Shown: positions 42,916 through 52,216, numbered from the stretch's first letter. The stretch: DNA of 64,000 nt from CAILZL01 sp049840395 (GCA_049840395.1 JASGLD010000009.1:124001-188000), one strand, 5' to 3'. Numbers and translations: made by a program. The notes: a model not told the origin generated them from the sequence alone.

Positions 42916-43848
42916 TTAATGGCGACCCTTCGGTGACCATTTGTCGGTGTACTGCATCAGGAAGGTTTGCGAAGTATCTTCATTGGCAGGAATGAAGCGT
43001 GGTTCCCAGCTGTCGTCGTGCAGGTCCATGTCGGCGTCGAATTCGATCAGGCCACCGAACGGGCTGTTGAAGTACCAGAAGTAGTTCGAGCCGAGGATGT
43101 GACGGCCCGGACCCCAGAACGAACGGTAGCCCTTGCGCACGAATTCCCAGCCTGCCTTGAGGTACTCGTTAGCACCGGCAAAGTGGAAGGTGAAGTGTTG
43201 CAGACCCAGCGTGTCGGGACGCTGAATCAGGAACAGCGTGTGATGTTCGTGGGTGCCGGCTGGGCGCATGAAAGGACCCAGGTTGGTGAACACGTCCACC
43301 GTGCGGAAGCCCAGACGTTCGGCGTAGAACTTCTCGGACTTGACCTTATCCTTGGTGAACAACACCACGTGCGACAGCGAGTAGGCCTTGATGTCTTCAT
43401 CGTCGATGGCGGCGATCACATTTAAACCGCGACCCTTGCTCTCGTCCTGACCGGGAACGTTCACGCCGTAATGAGGCGCATTGATCGGACGACGCGTGGT
43501 GACCTGGAAGCCAATGGGGTAGCCATCGTCGTCAACGGTGCGCAGCACGCCTGGACGGATTTCCTTAACGTCGCGATCGCTGGACAGGTTGTCGGCAATT
43601 GCTTTGAGCGTGGCCTTATCGGCAACGCCGTATACGGTTTCGCGAATGTTGGGATCGCTGGCAATCGGGGCAGCCAGACTGGTGTCGGCTGAATTGCGAA
43701 TGATGATGCCCGTGCCATCCTTCGCTTCATAAGTGGCGCCGGTGTTGCTGCGCTCAACTTTCATCAAGCCATAGTCTTCGGCGCACTTCGCGCAGGCATC
43801 GATATCGTCGGTGCCGAAAATCAAAAAATCAGGGCCAAGAATATTCAC
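42916..43848 (-). CDS. Extradiol dioxygenase-like VOC protein
   Basis: A 310-residue two-module VOC enzyme of the type I extradiol dioxygenase group. The expected Fe ligands are in place: His160 (YSLSHVVLFTKD), His218 (GLQHFTFHFAG) and Glu269 (GGLIEFDADMD), with WGPGRHILGSNYFWYFNSPFG the active-site stretch. So ring cleavage of a catechol-like compound is a sound inference; the substrate is unknown. It is more distant from the VOC gene at 34019 than a recent duplicate would be. Own terminator. Confidence 0.88.
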   Translation of the reverse strand: MNILGPDFLIFGTDDIDACAKCAEDYGLMKVERSNTGATYEAKDGTGIIIRNSADTSLAAPIASDPNIRETVYGVADKATLKAIADNLSSDRDVKEIRPGVLRTVDDDGYPIGFQVTTRRPINAPHYGVNVPGQDESKGRGLNVIAAIDDEDIKAYSLSHVVLFTKDKVKSEKFYAERLGFRTVDVFTNLGPFMRPAGTHEHHTLFLIQRPDTLGLQHFTFHFAGANEYLKAGWEFVRKGYRSFWGPGRHILGSNYFWYFNSPFGGLIEFDADMDLHDDSWEPRFIPANEDTSQTFLMQYTDKWSPKGRH

Positions 43849-44048
43849 TGCAAACCTCCAGATTGGCGCAACGCCGCCGCCCTGTTTTGTCGATGGGCTG
43901 TTTAGGGCGCGGCATATTCACTTGTTTAGGGAACGGGTTCAAGAGTCTTTAACCAGGTGTATGGAAAGCCTTAGAAATTCCCAGGCAATTCCACGCGCCG
44001 GTCGGGGCACTTATTTGTAATCCTGATGAAAATGTATTTATCAGCTGA

Positions 44049-44630
44049 CTATTCGCCAGCTGAGTCAGGCACCGAGAAGGCCGCTGGTGCACCGTCAGGC
44101 AGCGGTGAATGGGCGGTGTTCAAAATCATCGCCAGCATGGTGTAGTAGCCCACCATGCCGATCAGGTCCATGACGCCTTGCTCGCCGAATTGCGCCTTCA
44201 TCGCCTCGTAGCCGGCGTCTTCGACATAACAGTTGCGCATCAATTGCTGACAGAACTCATAAGCGGCTTGTTGTTGTGCACTTAAGTTCTGTAGGGGGCT
44301 ACCTTCTGACAGTGCTACGACGATTTCACGCGTCACGCCGGCCTTTAGCGCCAGTGGGCAGTGCACATGCCATTCATAAGCCTGACGGTGGTGACCGGCA
44401 ATGACCAGAATGATGAATTCCTTGATTGCGGTGGGCAGGGCATTGTCAAAACGCAGATATTCACCCAGTTTCTGCGCGCGGCGCATGAACTCCGGGCTGC
44501 GTATCATGGGGATGAACGGTCCGCGCAAGGTGCCGCGCGGACCGCTGGCGATTTCTTCGGCAGCCACGCGTTGCGCAGGGGTCATTTCCGCCACGGGAAT
44601 CGGCGGCATACGGTTGGGGCGGTTATGCAT
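44049..44630 (-). CDS. Carboxymuconolactone decarboxylase family protein
   Basis: A 193-residue CMD/AhpD-like protein. LPTAIKEFIILVIAGHHRQAYEWHVHCPLALKAGVTREIV is the core motif, with EWHVH in place of the Cys pair of AhpD, which points to a CMD-like rather than a peroxidase role. Many such genes sit in aromatic catabolic clusters. The ATG at 44630 is chosen from length and motif; the frame continues upstream. Divergent from the next gene. Confidence 0.85.
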   Translation of the reverse strand: MHNRPNRMPPIPVAEMTPAQRVAAEEIASGPRGTLRGPFIPMIRSPEFMRRAQKLGEYLRFDNALPTAIKEFIILVIAGHHRQAYEWHVHCPLALKAGVTREIVVALSEGSPLQNLSAQQQAAYEFCQQLMRNCYVEDAGYEAMKAQFGEQGVMDLIGMVGYYTMLAMILNTAHSPLPDGAPAAFSVPDSAGE

Positions 44631-44740
44631 AATCCACTTCAAATTTGGAAAACTATTTCCCCTTGTTGGGGAATTAGCCGCCATGATAACTTCGCGCGGC
44701 TACGCTGACAGGCTTTTATTCTAAGGCGCAAGGTTAATAC

Positions 44741-45325
44741 ATGACGCAAGGTTTGGTATTCACGCAATTCACCGCACACGGTACGGGTGGCGATAAACAG
44801 GCGCCGTTTGGGCGTGTGCCTGAGTTGGCTGAAGCCAGCTCCCGAGTGCTGTACCAGTCGGTGGAGAATCCCGCTGAATACGCGCGTATGGAGTACTTCG
44901 ATCAGTACGGCAAGCTGGGTGGTATGCGTTTTGACTTGAGCGAGCGAGAACTGGATGTGGCGCGGTATCGCTGTATCGAAGCCAGCGATACCGGTACTTA
45001 TGCGGAACAGCACAAGGTGCTGATGCTGGTGGCCTTCAACGTTCCCGAACATTTGTTCTGCGAAGTTGAGGAATGGTACGAGCACGAACACGCCATGTTG
45101 TTGATGCGTGCCCAGGGTTGGTATCGCGTGCGTCGCTACCACGTGCCGATGCAGGCCGGTGGCCAGCGCTGGAATCACTTGGCCTTCCATGAATTGAGCG
45201 ACGTAAAAGTGCTGGATTCACAGGAACGCAAGATTGCTCGCTCCACACCTTGGCGTGCGCGTTACGAAGCGCAGGCCTGGTTTCAGGCTGCAGGCCGCTG
45301 GATATACCGGCGTCTCGACGCCTAG
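44741..45325 (+). CDS. Possible EthD-like alpha/beta-barrel protein
   Basis: A 194-residue protein, not firmly recognised. The pattern of strands and CEVEEWYEHEHAMLLMRAQGWYRVRRYHVP suggests the dimeric ferredoxin-like barrel of EthD and related proteins that accompany oxygenases. AAGG seven bases before the ATG. It runs toward the aldehyde dehydrogenase gene, 91 bp on. Function inferred only from fold and neighbours. Confidence 0.65.
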   Translation: MTQGLVFTQFTAHGTGGDKQAPFGRVPELAEASSRVLYQSVENPAEYARMEYFDQYGKLGGMRFDLSERELDVARYRCIEASDTGTYAEQHKVLMLVAFNVPEHLFCEVEEWYEHEHAMLLMRAQGWYRVRRYHVPMQAGGQRWNHLAFHELSDVKVLDSQERKIARSTPWRARYEAQAWFQAAGRWIYRRLDA

Positions 45326-45363
45326 TCGCTACACCCTAGAAATTCGGCTTATCGTCCCTACTT

Positions 45364-45377
45364 AATTGAATTCAATT
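45364..45377. promoter_or_regulatory. Perfect palindrome upstream of the aldehyde dehydrogenase gene
   Basis: AATTGAATTCAATT, a perfect 14-bp palindrome 39 bp upstream of the start codon, a plausible operator; the protein is unknown. Confidence 0.4.
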
Positions 45378-45416
45378 CGGGCTGACCGGCTCAGTCTGAC
45401 TTTTACCGAGGCTTGT

Positions 45417-46853
45417 ATGTACCCCAAGAATGTTCAGCTGTTTATCGATGGTCAGTGGTCGGCAGCGGCCGCTGGCGAGACCTTGAGCGTCCGCAATCCG
45501 GCGACCGATGAAGTCATCGGTTCGGTTGCGCATGCCCGCGTGCCCGATCTGCAGCGCGCCATGGCGGCTGCCGAGCGTGGCTTTGAAGTGTGGCGCAAGG
45601 TGGTGCCGCTGGAGCGCGCCAAGATCCTGCGCAAGGCCGCCAACTTGCTGCGTGAGCGTGCACCGCAAATCGCCGAGATCATGACCCTGGAGCAGGGCAA
45701 GGTATTGGCCGAAGCCCAGGGCGAAGTGGAGCGCACCGCCGATGGTAGCGATTGGCTGGCCGGCGAAGCGGAGCGCATCTATGGACGCTCGGTGGCCGCA
45801 CGCGGTCCCGGCATCACCCAGAGCGTGTTGCGCGATCCGATCGGTATCGTTGTGGCCTTTACGCCCTGGAACTTCCCGTTGTTCCAGATGGTGCGCAAGC
45901 TGGCCGGTGCGCTGGCTGCCGGTTGTTCCATCGTTATCAAGGGACCGGAAGAAACTCCAGCATCCTGCGCCGAACTGGTCCGCGCCTATCAAGATGCCGG
46001 TCTGCCTGCGGGCGTGATCAACTTGGTGTATGGCACACCTGCTGAAATTTCTACTTTCCTGATCCCACACCCCAGCGTGCGCAAGGTGTCCTTCACCGGT
46101 TCGACGCCAGTGGGCAAGCAGCTGGCTTCATTGGCCGGTCAGCACATGAAGGTGATGACCATGGAACTGGGCGGTCATGCGCCGGTGGTGATCACTGCCG
46201 ATGTGGATGTCGAAGCGGTGGCGGCTGCGCTGTGCGGCAACAAGTACCGCAATGCCGGTCAGAGCTGCATCAACCCAACCCGTCTGTTGATCGAGGCGCC
46301 GATTTACGAACGCTTCGTCAATGCCTTCATCGAAAAGGCCAAGGCCATCAAGGTCGGTCCTGGTCTGGATAAGACCACCACCATGGGCCCGCTGGCCAAC
46401 CCACGTCGCCTGCAAGCCATGGGCGAGTTGGTGGCCGATGCCGTGTCCAAGGGCGCCAAGCTCAAGCTGGGGGGCAAGCGTGTCGGTACTGCCGGCAACT
46501 TCTTCGAGCCCACTGTGCTGGTGGACGTGCCGCTGGAAGCGCGTGTGATGAACGAAGAGCCCTTCGGTCCCATCGCGATGTTCCGTTCCTTCAACACGCT
46601 GGATGAGGCCATTGCCGAGTGCAATCGTCTGCCTTATGGCCTGGCTGCGTTCGCGTTCACCAAGTCCAACAAGGTGGCGCGCGCCATGGTGGAACGCGTT
46701 GAAACCGGCATGGTCTCCATCAACCACTTCGGCCTCGGTCATCCCGAAGCGCCGTTCGGTGGCGTGAAGGATTCCGGTCATGGTTTCGAAGGCGGCAGCG
46801 AAGCGATTGAAGCTTACTTGCAGACGCGTTTCGTCACGGTTGCTGACTTCTAA
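45417..46853 (+). CDS. NAD(P)-dependent aldehyde dehydrogenase
   Basis: A 478-residue aldehyde dehydrogenase resembling succinate-semialdehyde dehydrogenases (GabD-like). PWNFP, the nucleotide-binding FTGSTPVGK, catalytic Glu250 in MELGGHAP and nucleophile Cys284 in NAGQSCINPTR are present. EEPFGPIA and PFGGVKDSGHG complete the family set. GAGG five bases before the ATG supports the start; open frame upstream lacks this. In this setting it would oxidise an aldehyde from ring-cleavage or side-chain removal. A terminator follows. Confidence 0.95.
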   Translation: MYPKNVQLFIDGQWSAAAAGETLSVRNPATDEVIGSVAHARVPDLQRAMAAAERGFEVWRKVVPLERAKILRKAANLLRERAPQIAEIMTLEQGKVLAEAQGEVERTADGSDWLAGEAERIYGRSVAARGPGITQSVLRDPIGIVVAFTPWNFPLFQMVRKLAGALAAGCSIVIKGPEETPASCAELVRAYQDAGLPAGVINLVYGTPAEISTFLIPHPSVRKVSFTGSTPVGKQLASLAGQHMKVMTMELGGHAPVVITADVDVEAVAAALCGNKYRNAGQSCINPTRLLIEAPIYERFVNAFIEKAKAIKVGPGLDKTTTMGPLANPRRLQAMGELVADAVSKGAKLKLGGKRVGTAGNFFEPTVLVDVPLEARVMNEEPFGPIAMFRSFNTLDEAIAECNRLPYGLAAFAFTKSNKVARAMVERVETGMVSINHFGLGHPEAPFGGVKDSGHGFEGGSEAIEAYLQTRFVTVADF

Positions 46854-46877
46854 TCGAAACGGCACTAGACCCGATAT

Positions 46878-46911
46878 AAAAAAGCCCCGGCCAGTTGGTC
46901 GGGGCTTTTTC
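46878..46911 (+). terminator. Intrinsic terminator
   Basis: GCCCCGGCC and GGTCGGGGC (one G-U pair) with an AGTT loop, flanked by A-run and T5. Confidence 0.9.
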
Positions 46912-46957
46912 TTTGGAGGCTGGTAAGGATGCAGTGAAATACACTGCACATTGATCG

Positions 46958-48019
46958 TTACGGCACCGGCACGTACACGCCATTAGGTATGCCACCTGCA
47001 GGCGTCTTGGTGTATTCGCTTGGATAACCCGAGTACCACCAATCCACAATCTTGTTGTCCTGTACGCGTGCCAGATTCAACGCGTAGTGACCGCCCGGGT
47101 CGCCATTTACAGGCATGGGGTGGGCCACGGCTACCATGTCACCATCGGCAATCGAAAATAGAATTTGATTGGTCTTGGGTGCCGTTACTTTGTCGGCGTT
47201 CTTCGCAGCATAGGTGGCGAACTCACTGCCGGAAGGTTGATCCTTGCTGTGGTTCTTCAGGCTGGTTGCCAGATATTTGTTTGCCACATCTGATTTTTTC
47301 TGTACGAAGAAATCATTGATGAAGCTCAGTACCAGCTTCTTGTTGGCGGCGCGTTGTGTGATTGAAGCGGTGCCGGTGGACATGACTACTGATGCGCCGG
47401 TGCTGGCGGTATAGCCCTTGTATAGTTTCGAATAATCCGGTGTGGGCGCTGCAGCGGCCATTCCCGGTGCGGCGCCCGCTGCCATGCCTTCGGCTCCCAT
47501 GCCACCTGCAGCCATGCCATCCGCGCCCATTCCATCGCCTCCAGGCGGCATGCCTTGATTGGCCATCGGGCCGGAGTACCACCAGGCTGTTAGCTTGCCA
47601 TTCTTGTGTGAGAACAGATTGGAGCCGAATGAAGAAGCAGGATCATCGCTGCTCTTGTTGGGATAGACAAACAAGGTCAGATCGCCCTCGGTCATCACCA
47701 GCAGACGCAACGGCTCAGGTGTGACGGCGGTACTGCCTCGCTTGGAAACAAAACCTGCAAATGCCAGATTGCCTGAAGGTTCGTCCGGATCGTGGTTCTG
47801 AAAGTCGCGTGCCAGATAAAGCTCGGCTGCTTGATTGGCGCTCATCTGACCGTGATTAAAGAAGTCGCGCATGAACTTCATGACCAGATCTTTGTTGGCA
47901 TCGTCCTGCGTCTGCGTGGCTGCAGCGCCATTGGGCAGAATGGGCGCTGCTGTCTGAGCGAATGCTGCTGACATACATAGCGTGGCCGCAACTGTCATGG
48001 CCAGTAGAGAGCGTTTCAT
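46958..48019 (-). CDS. Exported tandem SnoaL-like protein 1
   Basis: A 353-residue protein with signal peptide (1-21, AAFA-QT) and two SnoaL/NTF2-like domains (about 35-155 and 225-340). Each ends with a matching motif, WWYSGP and DWWYSGYP. A linker rich in Gly, Ala and Met (about residues 157-195, with repeated GMAAG) joins them. SnoaL domains bind small hydrophobic ligands or catalyse cyclisation, isomerisation or hydration, but usually as single cytoplasmic domains. A paralogue lies 30 bp upstream on the same strand, so they form an operon. Confidence 0.8.
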   Translation of the reverse strand: MKRSLLAMTVAATLCMSAAFAQTAAPILPNGAAATQTQDDANKDLVMKFMRDFFNHGQMSANQAAELYLARDFQNHDPDEPSGNLAFAGFVSKRGSTAVTPEPLRLLVMTEGDLTLFVYPNKSSDDPASSFGSNLFSHKNGKLTAWWYSGPMANQGMPPGGDGMGADGMAAGGMGAEGMAAGAAPGMAAAAPTPDYSKLYKGYTASTGASVVMSTGTASITQRAANKKLVLSFINDFFVQKKSDVANKYLATSLKNHSKDQPSGSEFATYAAKNADKVTAPKTNQILFSIADGDMVAVAHPMPVNGDPGGHYALNLARVQDNKIVDWWYSGYPSEYTKTPAGGIPNGVYVPVP

Positions 48020-48049
48020 CGTTGCATCCCCCGAGTCGTAATAAAAAGA

Positions 48050-49153
48050 TTAGTTCTTGAGCGAAGCTTTAAATGCAATCGGATCGTATTCGCCTTCCTT
48101 GGGCGCCGGATAACCGGAATACCACCACTCGACAATCTTGCCGTTCTGCACGCGCAGCAAGTTCTGCGCGTAGTCGCCTTGCGGATCGTTCTTTACGGTA
48201 ACGGGATAGCCCACCACCACCATCTCGCCTTCGGCCAGTGCAAACAGAATGGAATCGATTTTGGGCGCGGTGACCTTGTCTTGATTGGCTTTAGCGAAAT
48301 TAGCGAAGGCTGCGCCGCTGGGTACATCGGTCATGTGTACCTTGATATCGGATGACAGCACTTTGCCGGCACTCATGTTCTTCTTATTGAAGAAGCCATC
48401 GAGAAATTCCAGCACGAGCTTTTTGTTGGCGGCGCGTGCTTTGGCTGTGGCAGTGCCATTGGGAATAAGAATCTCCATGCCATTGCTCAGCTTGTAACTA
48501 TTGGGATACCACTGCGCTGGGTCAGTAGCGGCAGCGGCTGCGGCGGGAGTTGTTGTTGTAGTTGCTGGTGCACTGATGCGACCCGAGAACCACCATTCAG
48601 TGATGCGGCCATCGGCGCGATTGCCGAACATATTCGAACCGAAGGACGCGCCGGGATCGCCGCTACGTCCTGCGTACGCCATCATCGTTAGCGAGCCTTC
48701 GGTCACTACAAACAGTTTGGGACGTTCAGTGGGTCCGCGTTGCGCACCAGCAGCCATGCCATCGGCAGGAGCGCCTCCCATGCCTGCACCTGAAGCGCCA
48801 CCGGCTGGCGCTGCGTTCATCCCCGCCGCATTCGGTGGGGCGCCGTTGGCATTAGCGCCACCAGCCGGTTGTGTGCGTCCCTTGGTGAAATAATTTACCC
48901 AGCCCTGTGCGCTGGAAGGTTCTTCCGAATCATGATTGATCATGTTCGGATCGAGATACATATCGGCTGATTCCTGTTGCTTGCCCTGGTTGTAGAACAT
49001 GCGATGGAATTGCAGGTTGTTAGTCTTAAGTGTCAGTTCCTGTTCCGGCGTGAGTGCCGGGCCGGTGGGAAGTATCGGTTTCATATCCGCCGCGAATGCA
49101 GACAGCGGCAATGTGATGGCCACCGCCGCGACGATCAATGTCATTCGTTTCAT
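48050..49153 (-). CDS. Exported tandem SnoaL-like protein 2
   Basis: A 367-residue paralogue of the next gene, with a signal peptide (1-21, AFA-AD) and two SnoaL-like domains ending WWFSGR and EWWYSGYP. Shared features include ANKKLVL, a DKVTAPK segment and QRAANK/ARAANK. Here the Gly/Ala/Met-rich tract (about 97-140, with DGMAAGAQRGP) lies inside the first domain, and the linker between domains is Thr/Ala-rich instead. A tandem duplication is evident. First gene of the pair, preceded by a palindrome. Confidence 0.8.
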   Translation of the reverse strand: MKRMTLIVAAVAITLPLSAFAADMKPILPTGPALTPEQELTLKTNNLQFHRMFYNQGKQQESADMYLDPNMINHDSEEPSSAQGWVNYFTKGRTQPAGGANANGAPPNAAGMNAAPAGGASGAGMGGAPADGMAAGAQRGPTERPKLFVVTEGSLTMMAYAGRSGDPGASFGSNMFGNRADGRITEWWFSGRISAPATTTTTPAAAAAATDPAQWYPNSYKLSNGMEILIPNGTATAKARAANKKLVLEFLDGFFNKKNMSAGKVLSSDIKVHMTDVPSGAAFANFAKANQDKVTAPKIDSILFALAEGEMVVVGYPVTVKNDPQGDYAQNLLRVQNGKIVEWWYSGYPAPKEGEYDPIAFKASLKN

Positions 49154-49233
49154 GGAGCCCTCTGCAGTATCGGCGTCATTAGTGACGCGTTAATTGTTTA
49201 TTGCTTCGAAATGCGTTGGCAGTCGCGGCACAT

Positions 49234-49250
49234 GCATACGCAATGTATGC
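49234..49250. promoter_or_regulatory. Palindrome upstream of the tandem SnoaL operon
   Basis: GCATAC-GCAAT-GTATGC, 6-bp arms about 80 bp before the start of the first SnoaL gene; a candidate operator. Confidence 0.35.
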
Positions 49251-49280
49251 GCATTGGTTGGCAATGTTTTCTTATCTGCA

Positions 49281-49318
49281 AAACAAAACGCCCACCGCAT
49301 TCATCATGTCGGTGGGCG
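49281..49318 (-). terminator. Terminator of the second FAD monooxygenase gene
   Basis: CGCCCACCG (49289-49297) and CGGTGGGCG (49310-49318); on the minus strand followed by TTTTGTTTT. Confidence 0.85.
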
Positions 49319-49325
49319 AGGTGAA

Positions 49326-50450
49326 CTAGATGGGAGCCGAGGTCACTTCAAACATCTTGGCGGTGAGGCCCACCGGATCTGCGTCCGGCGTGGGATGCAT
49401 TTCCCATTCGCCTATCTGCAATGAAGCTTCGACGATGAATTTGCAGCGTTCGTAACGGCGTTCCATGAAGGTGGCCATCAATTCTTCAACGGGCTTGTCC
49501 TGCTGGAACAATTCACCGATCACTACACCATCTTCCACTGCCTGCGCTGCACCCTGGCCCATGTGCGGCGTAGTGGCGTGTGCGGCATCGCCCATCAACA
49601 GAATGCGTCCCTTGTACCAGGGCTTGGGCATCATCAAGGCTTCCAATGGTCGATACACGACCTGACTGGCATCGGTGATGTACTCGCGCAGCTTGCCCAT
49701 GACGCCGGTGCATTCGGCTAGGCGGCTCTTCAAAATATCGGCCAACTGTTCCTGCGGATAGAACGGGTTGCCCGGCTCGGCTTGCACCAGCCAGACATAG
49801 CCGGTTTCCTGGTTAAGCGGAATGAAGCCGCACTTACCGTCTTTCAAGCCGACACTGATGATGCCGTAGTCGATCTCCGGTGGACGTGGCACGTTGTAGC
49901 GCCACACGCCTTCACCGGTGAACTTGGGCTTGAAGCCCTCACCGAACAAAGCGGTGCGCGTTTTCGAATACACGCCATCGGCGCCGATCACCAGATCGTA
50001 ATCGCTCTGCGTACCGTCACTGAAGGTGACATGCACTTTGTCCGCATCCTGTTCCAGTTTCGAGAAGGTCAAGCCCAGGCGCACATTGGCGCCGCGACTG
50101 ATGGCCGCATTGCTGAGCACTTCATGCAATGCCGGACGGGTCATACCTAAACGTGCCGGATATTCCGGACCGGCAACGCGTTCGCTGGTCAAACGCTTGA
50201 TCAGCTTGCCGTGAATGTCCTGGAACTGCACCGCTTCATAGGGAAAGCCGATGGCCACGGCTTCATCGGCAATGCCCAATGCAGCCATGGCGCGGATCAC
50301 ATTGCCCTGCACCACGATGCCGATGTGGTAGATCTTCCAATTGACGTTGATTTCCGCGACATCCACTTCGATGCCCGCGTTACGCAGCGCTACCGCTGCG
50401 GAGAGGCCGCCGATGCCGCCACCGATGATCAATACTTTACGAATTTTCAT
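49326..50450 (-). CDS. FAD-dependent monooxygenase, paralogue 2
   Basis: A 374-residue class A flavoprotein monooxygenase. FAD motif VLIIGGGIGGLSAAVAL, DLVIGADGVYSKTR (DG motif) and ILLMGDAAHATTPHMGQGAAQAVEDG (GD motif) are clear. It is similar in layout and in several stretches to the monooxygenase at 39291-40439, with divergence in the substrate-contact middle part. Its own terminator follows. Upstream, 180 bp away, is the TetR gene on the same strand. Substrate unknown. Confidence 0.92.
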   Translation of the reverse strand: MKIRKVLIIGGGIGGLSAAVALRNAGIEVDVAEINVNWKIYHIGIVVQGNVIRAMAALGIADEAVAIGFPYEAVQFQDIHGKLIKRLTSERVAGPEYPARLGMTRPALHEVLSNAAISRGANVRLGLTFSKLEQDADKVHVTFSDGTQSDYDLVIGADGVYSKTRTALFGEGFKPKFTGEGVWRYNVPRPPEIDYGIISVGLKDGKCGFIPLNQETGYVWLVQAEPGNPFYPQEQLADILKSRLAECTGVMGKLREYITDASQVVYRPLEALMMPKPWYKGRILLMGDAAHATTPHMGQGAAQAVEDGVVIGELFQQDKPVEELMATFMERRYERCKFIVEASLQIGEWEMHPTPDADPVGLTAKMFEVTSAPI

Positions 50451-50585
50451 AGCGTCCGCTTAAGAATCAGCAATGACTGTGTATGTGTTGCTAGAGATTT
50501 TGACGCAGCTCTGCGGCTGTTGCATCTGTCTTACGCGGGCAAGCTTAGCACTAATTACTGAACGCGAGAATAATCCGCCGCCTGC

Positions 50586-50610
50586 AAAAATGGGCGTTGG
50601 TAACGCCCAT
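50586..50610 (-). terminator. Terminator of the tetR gene
   Basis: ATGGGCGTT and AACGCCCAT with a GGT loop; on the minus strand followed by T5. Confidence 0.85.
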
Positions 50611-50630
50611 GATGCGAACAATAATGTTGC

Positions 50631-51320
50631 CTACTTGTTGCTTAGGCCGTTCATCAACAAGTCGAATACAAACTCGCGATAACGCAGCGTAGTGGCTTCT
50701 TCATCCAGATCTTCGCCCAGCAAGTTCTTAAGAATCGGCAGTCCATTAAGAAAGAACTCGCACATGCCAATCACTGCAATGAATAGAAATGCAGGTTCCA
50801 CCTGGCGCAGCGAACCGTCTTTGGTGCCCGCCTCAAGGATGGAGGTATAACCTGCCAGTGCGCGGCTATTAACTTTGTGCAGCAATTGTTTGGCTGCAGC
50901 GGTTTTCGACGGCACGATTTCATCCACCATCAAGCGGTGGAAGAAGGGATTAGCCAGATTGGTGCTGAGTAGCGTTTCAAGGCGCAGCCGCAATAGATCG
51001 GCAGGTGAGTGGCTGGTGGCCACACCCTTGGCAATCACATTGCTGAATTGACTGGTGATCTGCTCAGTGGCTGCAACCAGCAGGGCTGAACGTTCCTTGA
51101 AGTAGTAACGAATCAATGAAGGGTCCACCTTCGCGTGCCGGGCTACGGCAGCGCGGGTGACCTTATCCGGCGGCATGGTGCGCAGTAATTCGCAGGTTTT
51201 TTCGATCAATGCCTGCCGGCCCACGCCGGGTGAAGAGGCAGGCGGGCGGCCAATGGAACGACGAGTGGTAGTTTTTTTCTTACTTACCCGAGTGGCGGGC
51301 TTGGAATTTTTAACGGGCAC
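50631..51320 (-). CDS. TetR/AcrR-family regulator
   Basis: A 229-residue TetR-type regulator. After a basic Lys/Thr/Arg-rich N-terminus (1-25) comes the helix-turn-helix: TRAAVARHAKVDPSLIRYYFKERSALLVAATEQ. The C-terminal ligand domain is typical in length. It is divergent from the cupin gene, with a candidate operator between. It is the only full regulator in the 39-60 kb cluster, so it is the likely pathway regulator. Ligand unknown. Confidence 0.93.
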   Translation of the reverse strand: MPVKNSKPATRVSKKKTTTRRSIGRPPASSPGVGRQALIEKTCELLRTMPPDKVTRAAVARHAKVDPSLIRYYFKERSALLVAATEQITSQFSNVIAKGVATSHSPADLLRLRLETLLSTNLANPFFHRLMVDEIVPSKTAAAKQLLHKVNSRALAGYTSILEAGTKDGSLRQVEPAFLFIAVIGMCEFFLNGLPILKNLLGEDLDEEATTLRYREFVFDLLMNGLSNK

Positions 51321-51599
51321 GGGTCGGATTCCATGAAGGGTTTTTAATAAATATCTTGCGAATTAGGCACTAACAGTGCTGCTTAACGGGCTTGACGGCG
51401 GACTTTAGATTAAATGCTTCGACTTGCACAGAACCTTATAGCGGGCCACTGATTTGGCATATGGCGGTACGCGCTTCTGGCGACTAATTCTTGTGCGTGA
51501 TAATTTACGCGCCCCGCGTGAGGCCGGTGGCGGCGATTTGAGGGTATCCCCGATCTGCCAGCGACTCGGCGCCGGTCTTTATACATAAGAGGAAGTTAC
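51321..51599. promoter_or_regulatory. Divergent tetR/cupin control region
   Basis: 279 bp between tetR (minus) and the cupin gene (plus). It contains an inverted repeat, GCACT-AAC-AGTGC (51367-51379), a likely TetR-type operator about 47 bp before the tetR start, and GCGT..ACGC around an AT-rich core near 51496-51510. GAGGAA precedes the cupin ATG. Confidence 0.45.
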
Positions 51600-52142
51600 A
51601 TGGCGAAGCCCGCCACGCCCAAATTCATTCGACGCGTCGTCACGGGTCATGATGTCAACGGCAAATCCGTGATCCTGTCGGATGGCATGCCGCCCAATGT
51701 GCGTGACAAGGGCACCGATGTGGACTTCGTGGAGATCTGGAATACCGCTGCCGCGCCAGCGCCGATCATGGCCGTCGAGCCCGAGCCCACCGATGGCCCG
51801 TTGAAGGTGGCGCCAGCGTCTACCGGCACCAAGATTCGCGTTAACGATTTCTATCCCGGCCATATTCTTAAGTTGCCTGAGCGTAAGGATGGCCGGCATC
51901 GCATGATGCACCGCACCCGTTCGGTGGATTACGGCATCGTGCTGGAAGGCGAAATCTGGATGATCCTGGACGATCAACAAGTGCTGTTGAAAGCCGGCGA
52001 TATCGTCGTGCAGCGCGGCACCGATCACGCATGGGAGAACCGTTCGGATAAACTATGCCGAATGGCGTTCATTCTGGTGGGGGGCGAGTTCACGCCGGAA
52101 CTGTTATCGATGCTGCCTAAAGAACTCGAGCTGCGTTTGTAA
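51600..52142 (+). CDS. Cupin-domain protein
   Basis: A 180-residue protein with one C-terminal cupin domain: MHRTRSVDYGIVLEGEIWMIL, then LKAGDIVVQRGTDHAWENRSD. His in HRT and in TDHAW are candidate metal ligands, together with Glu of LEGE. Metal-binding single cupins include dioxygenases, isomerases and sugar epimerases, so the role is not fixed. GAGGAA before the ATG. It leads a probable operon with the decarboxylase-like gene, 74 bp on. Confidence 0.85.
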   Translation: MAKPATPKFIRRVVTGHDVNGKSVILSDGMPPNVRDKGTDVDFVEIWNTAAAPAPIMAVEPEPTDGPLKVAPASTGTKIRVNDFYPGHILKLPERKDGRHRMMHRTRSVDYGIVLEGEIWMILDDQQVLLKAGDIVVQRGTDHAWENRSDKLCRMAFILVGGEFTPELLSMLPKELELRL

Positions 52143-52216
52143 TTTCACACTAATTTCTTTTTTGCGTCGCGAACTGATAGCGACGTTTGCTGAGTCGACT
52201 TACGAGGAATACTGCA

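Noticed and set aside
43899..43931. Direct repeat TGTTTAGGG spaced 24 bp upstream of the VOC dioxygenase gene
   Set aside because: Could be a regulator half-site pair, but two 9-mers are too little evidence and no other promoter in the cluster shows them.
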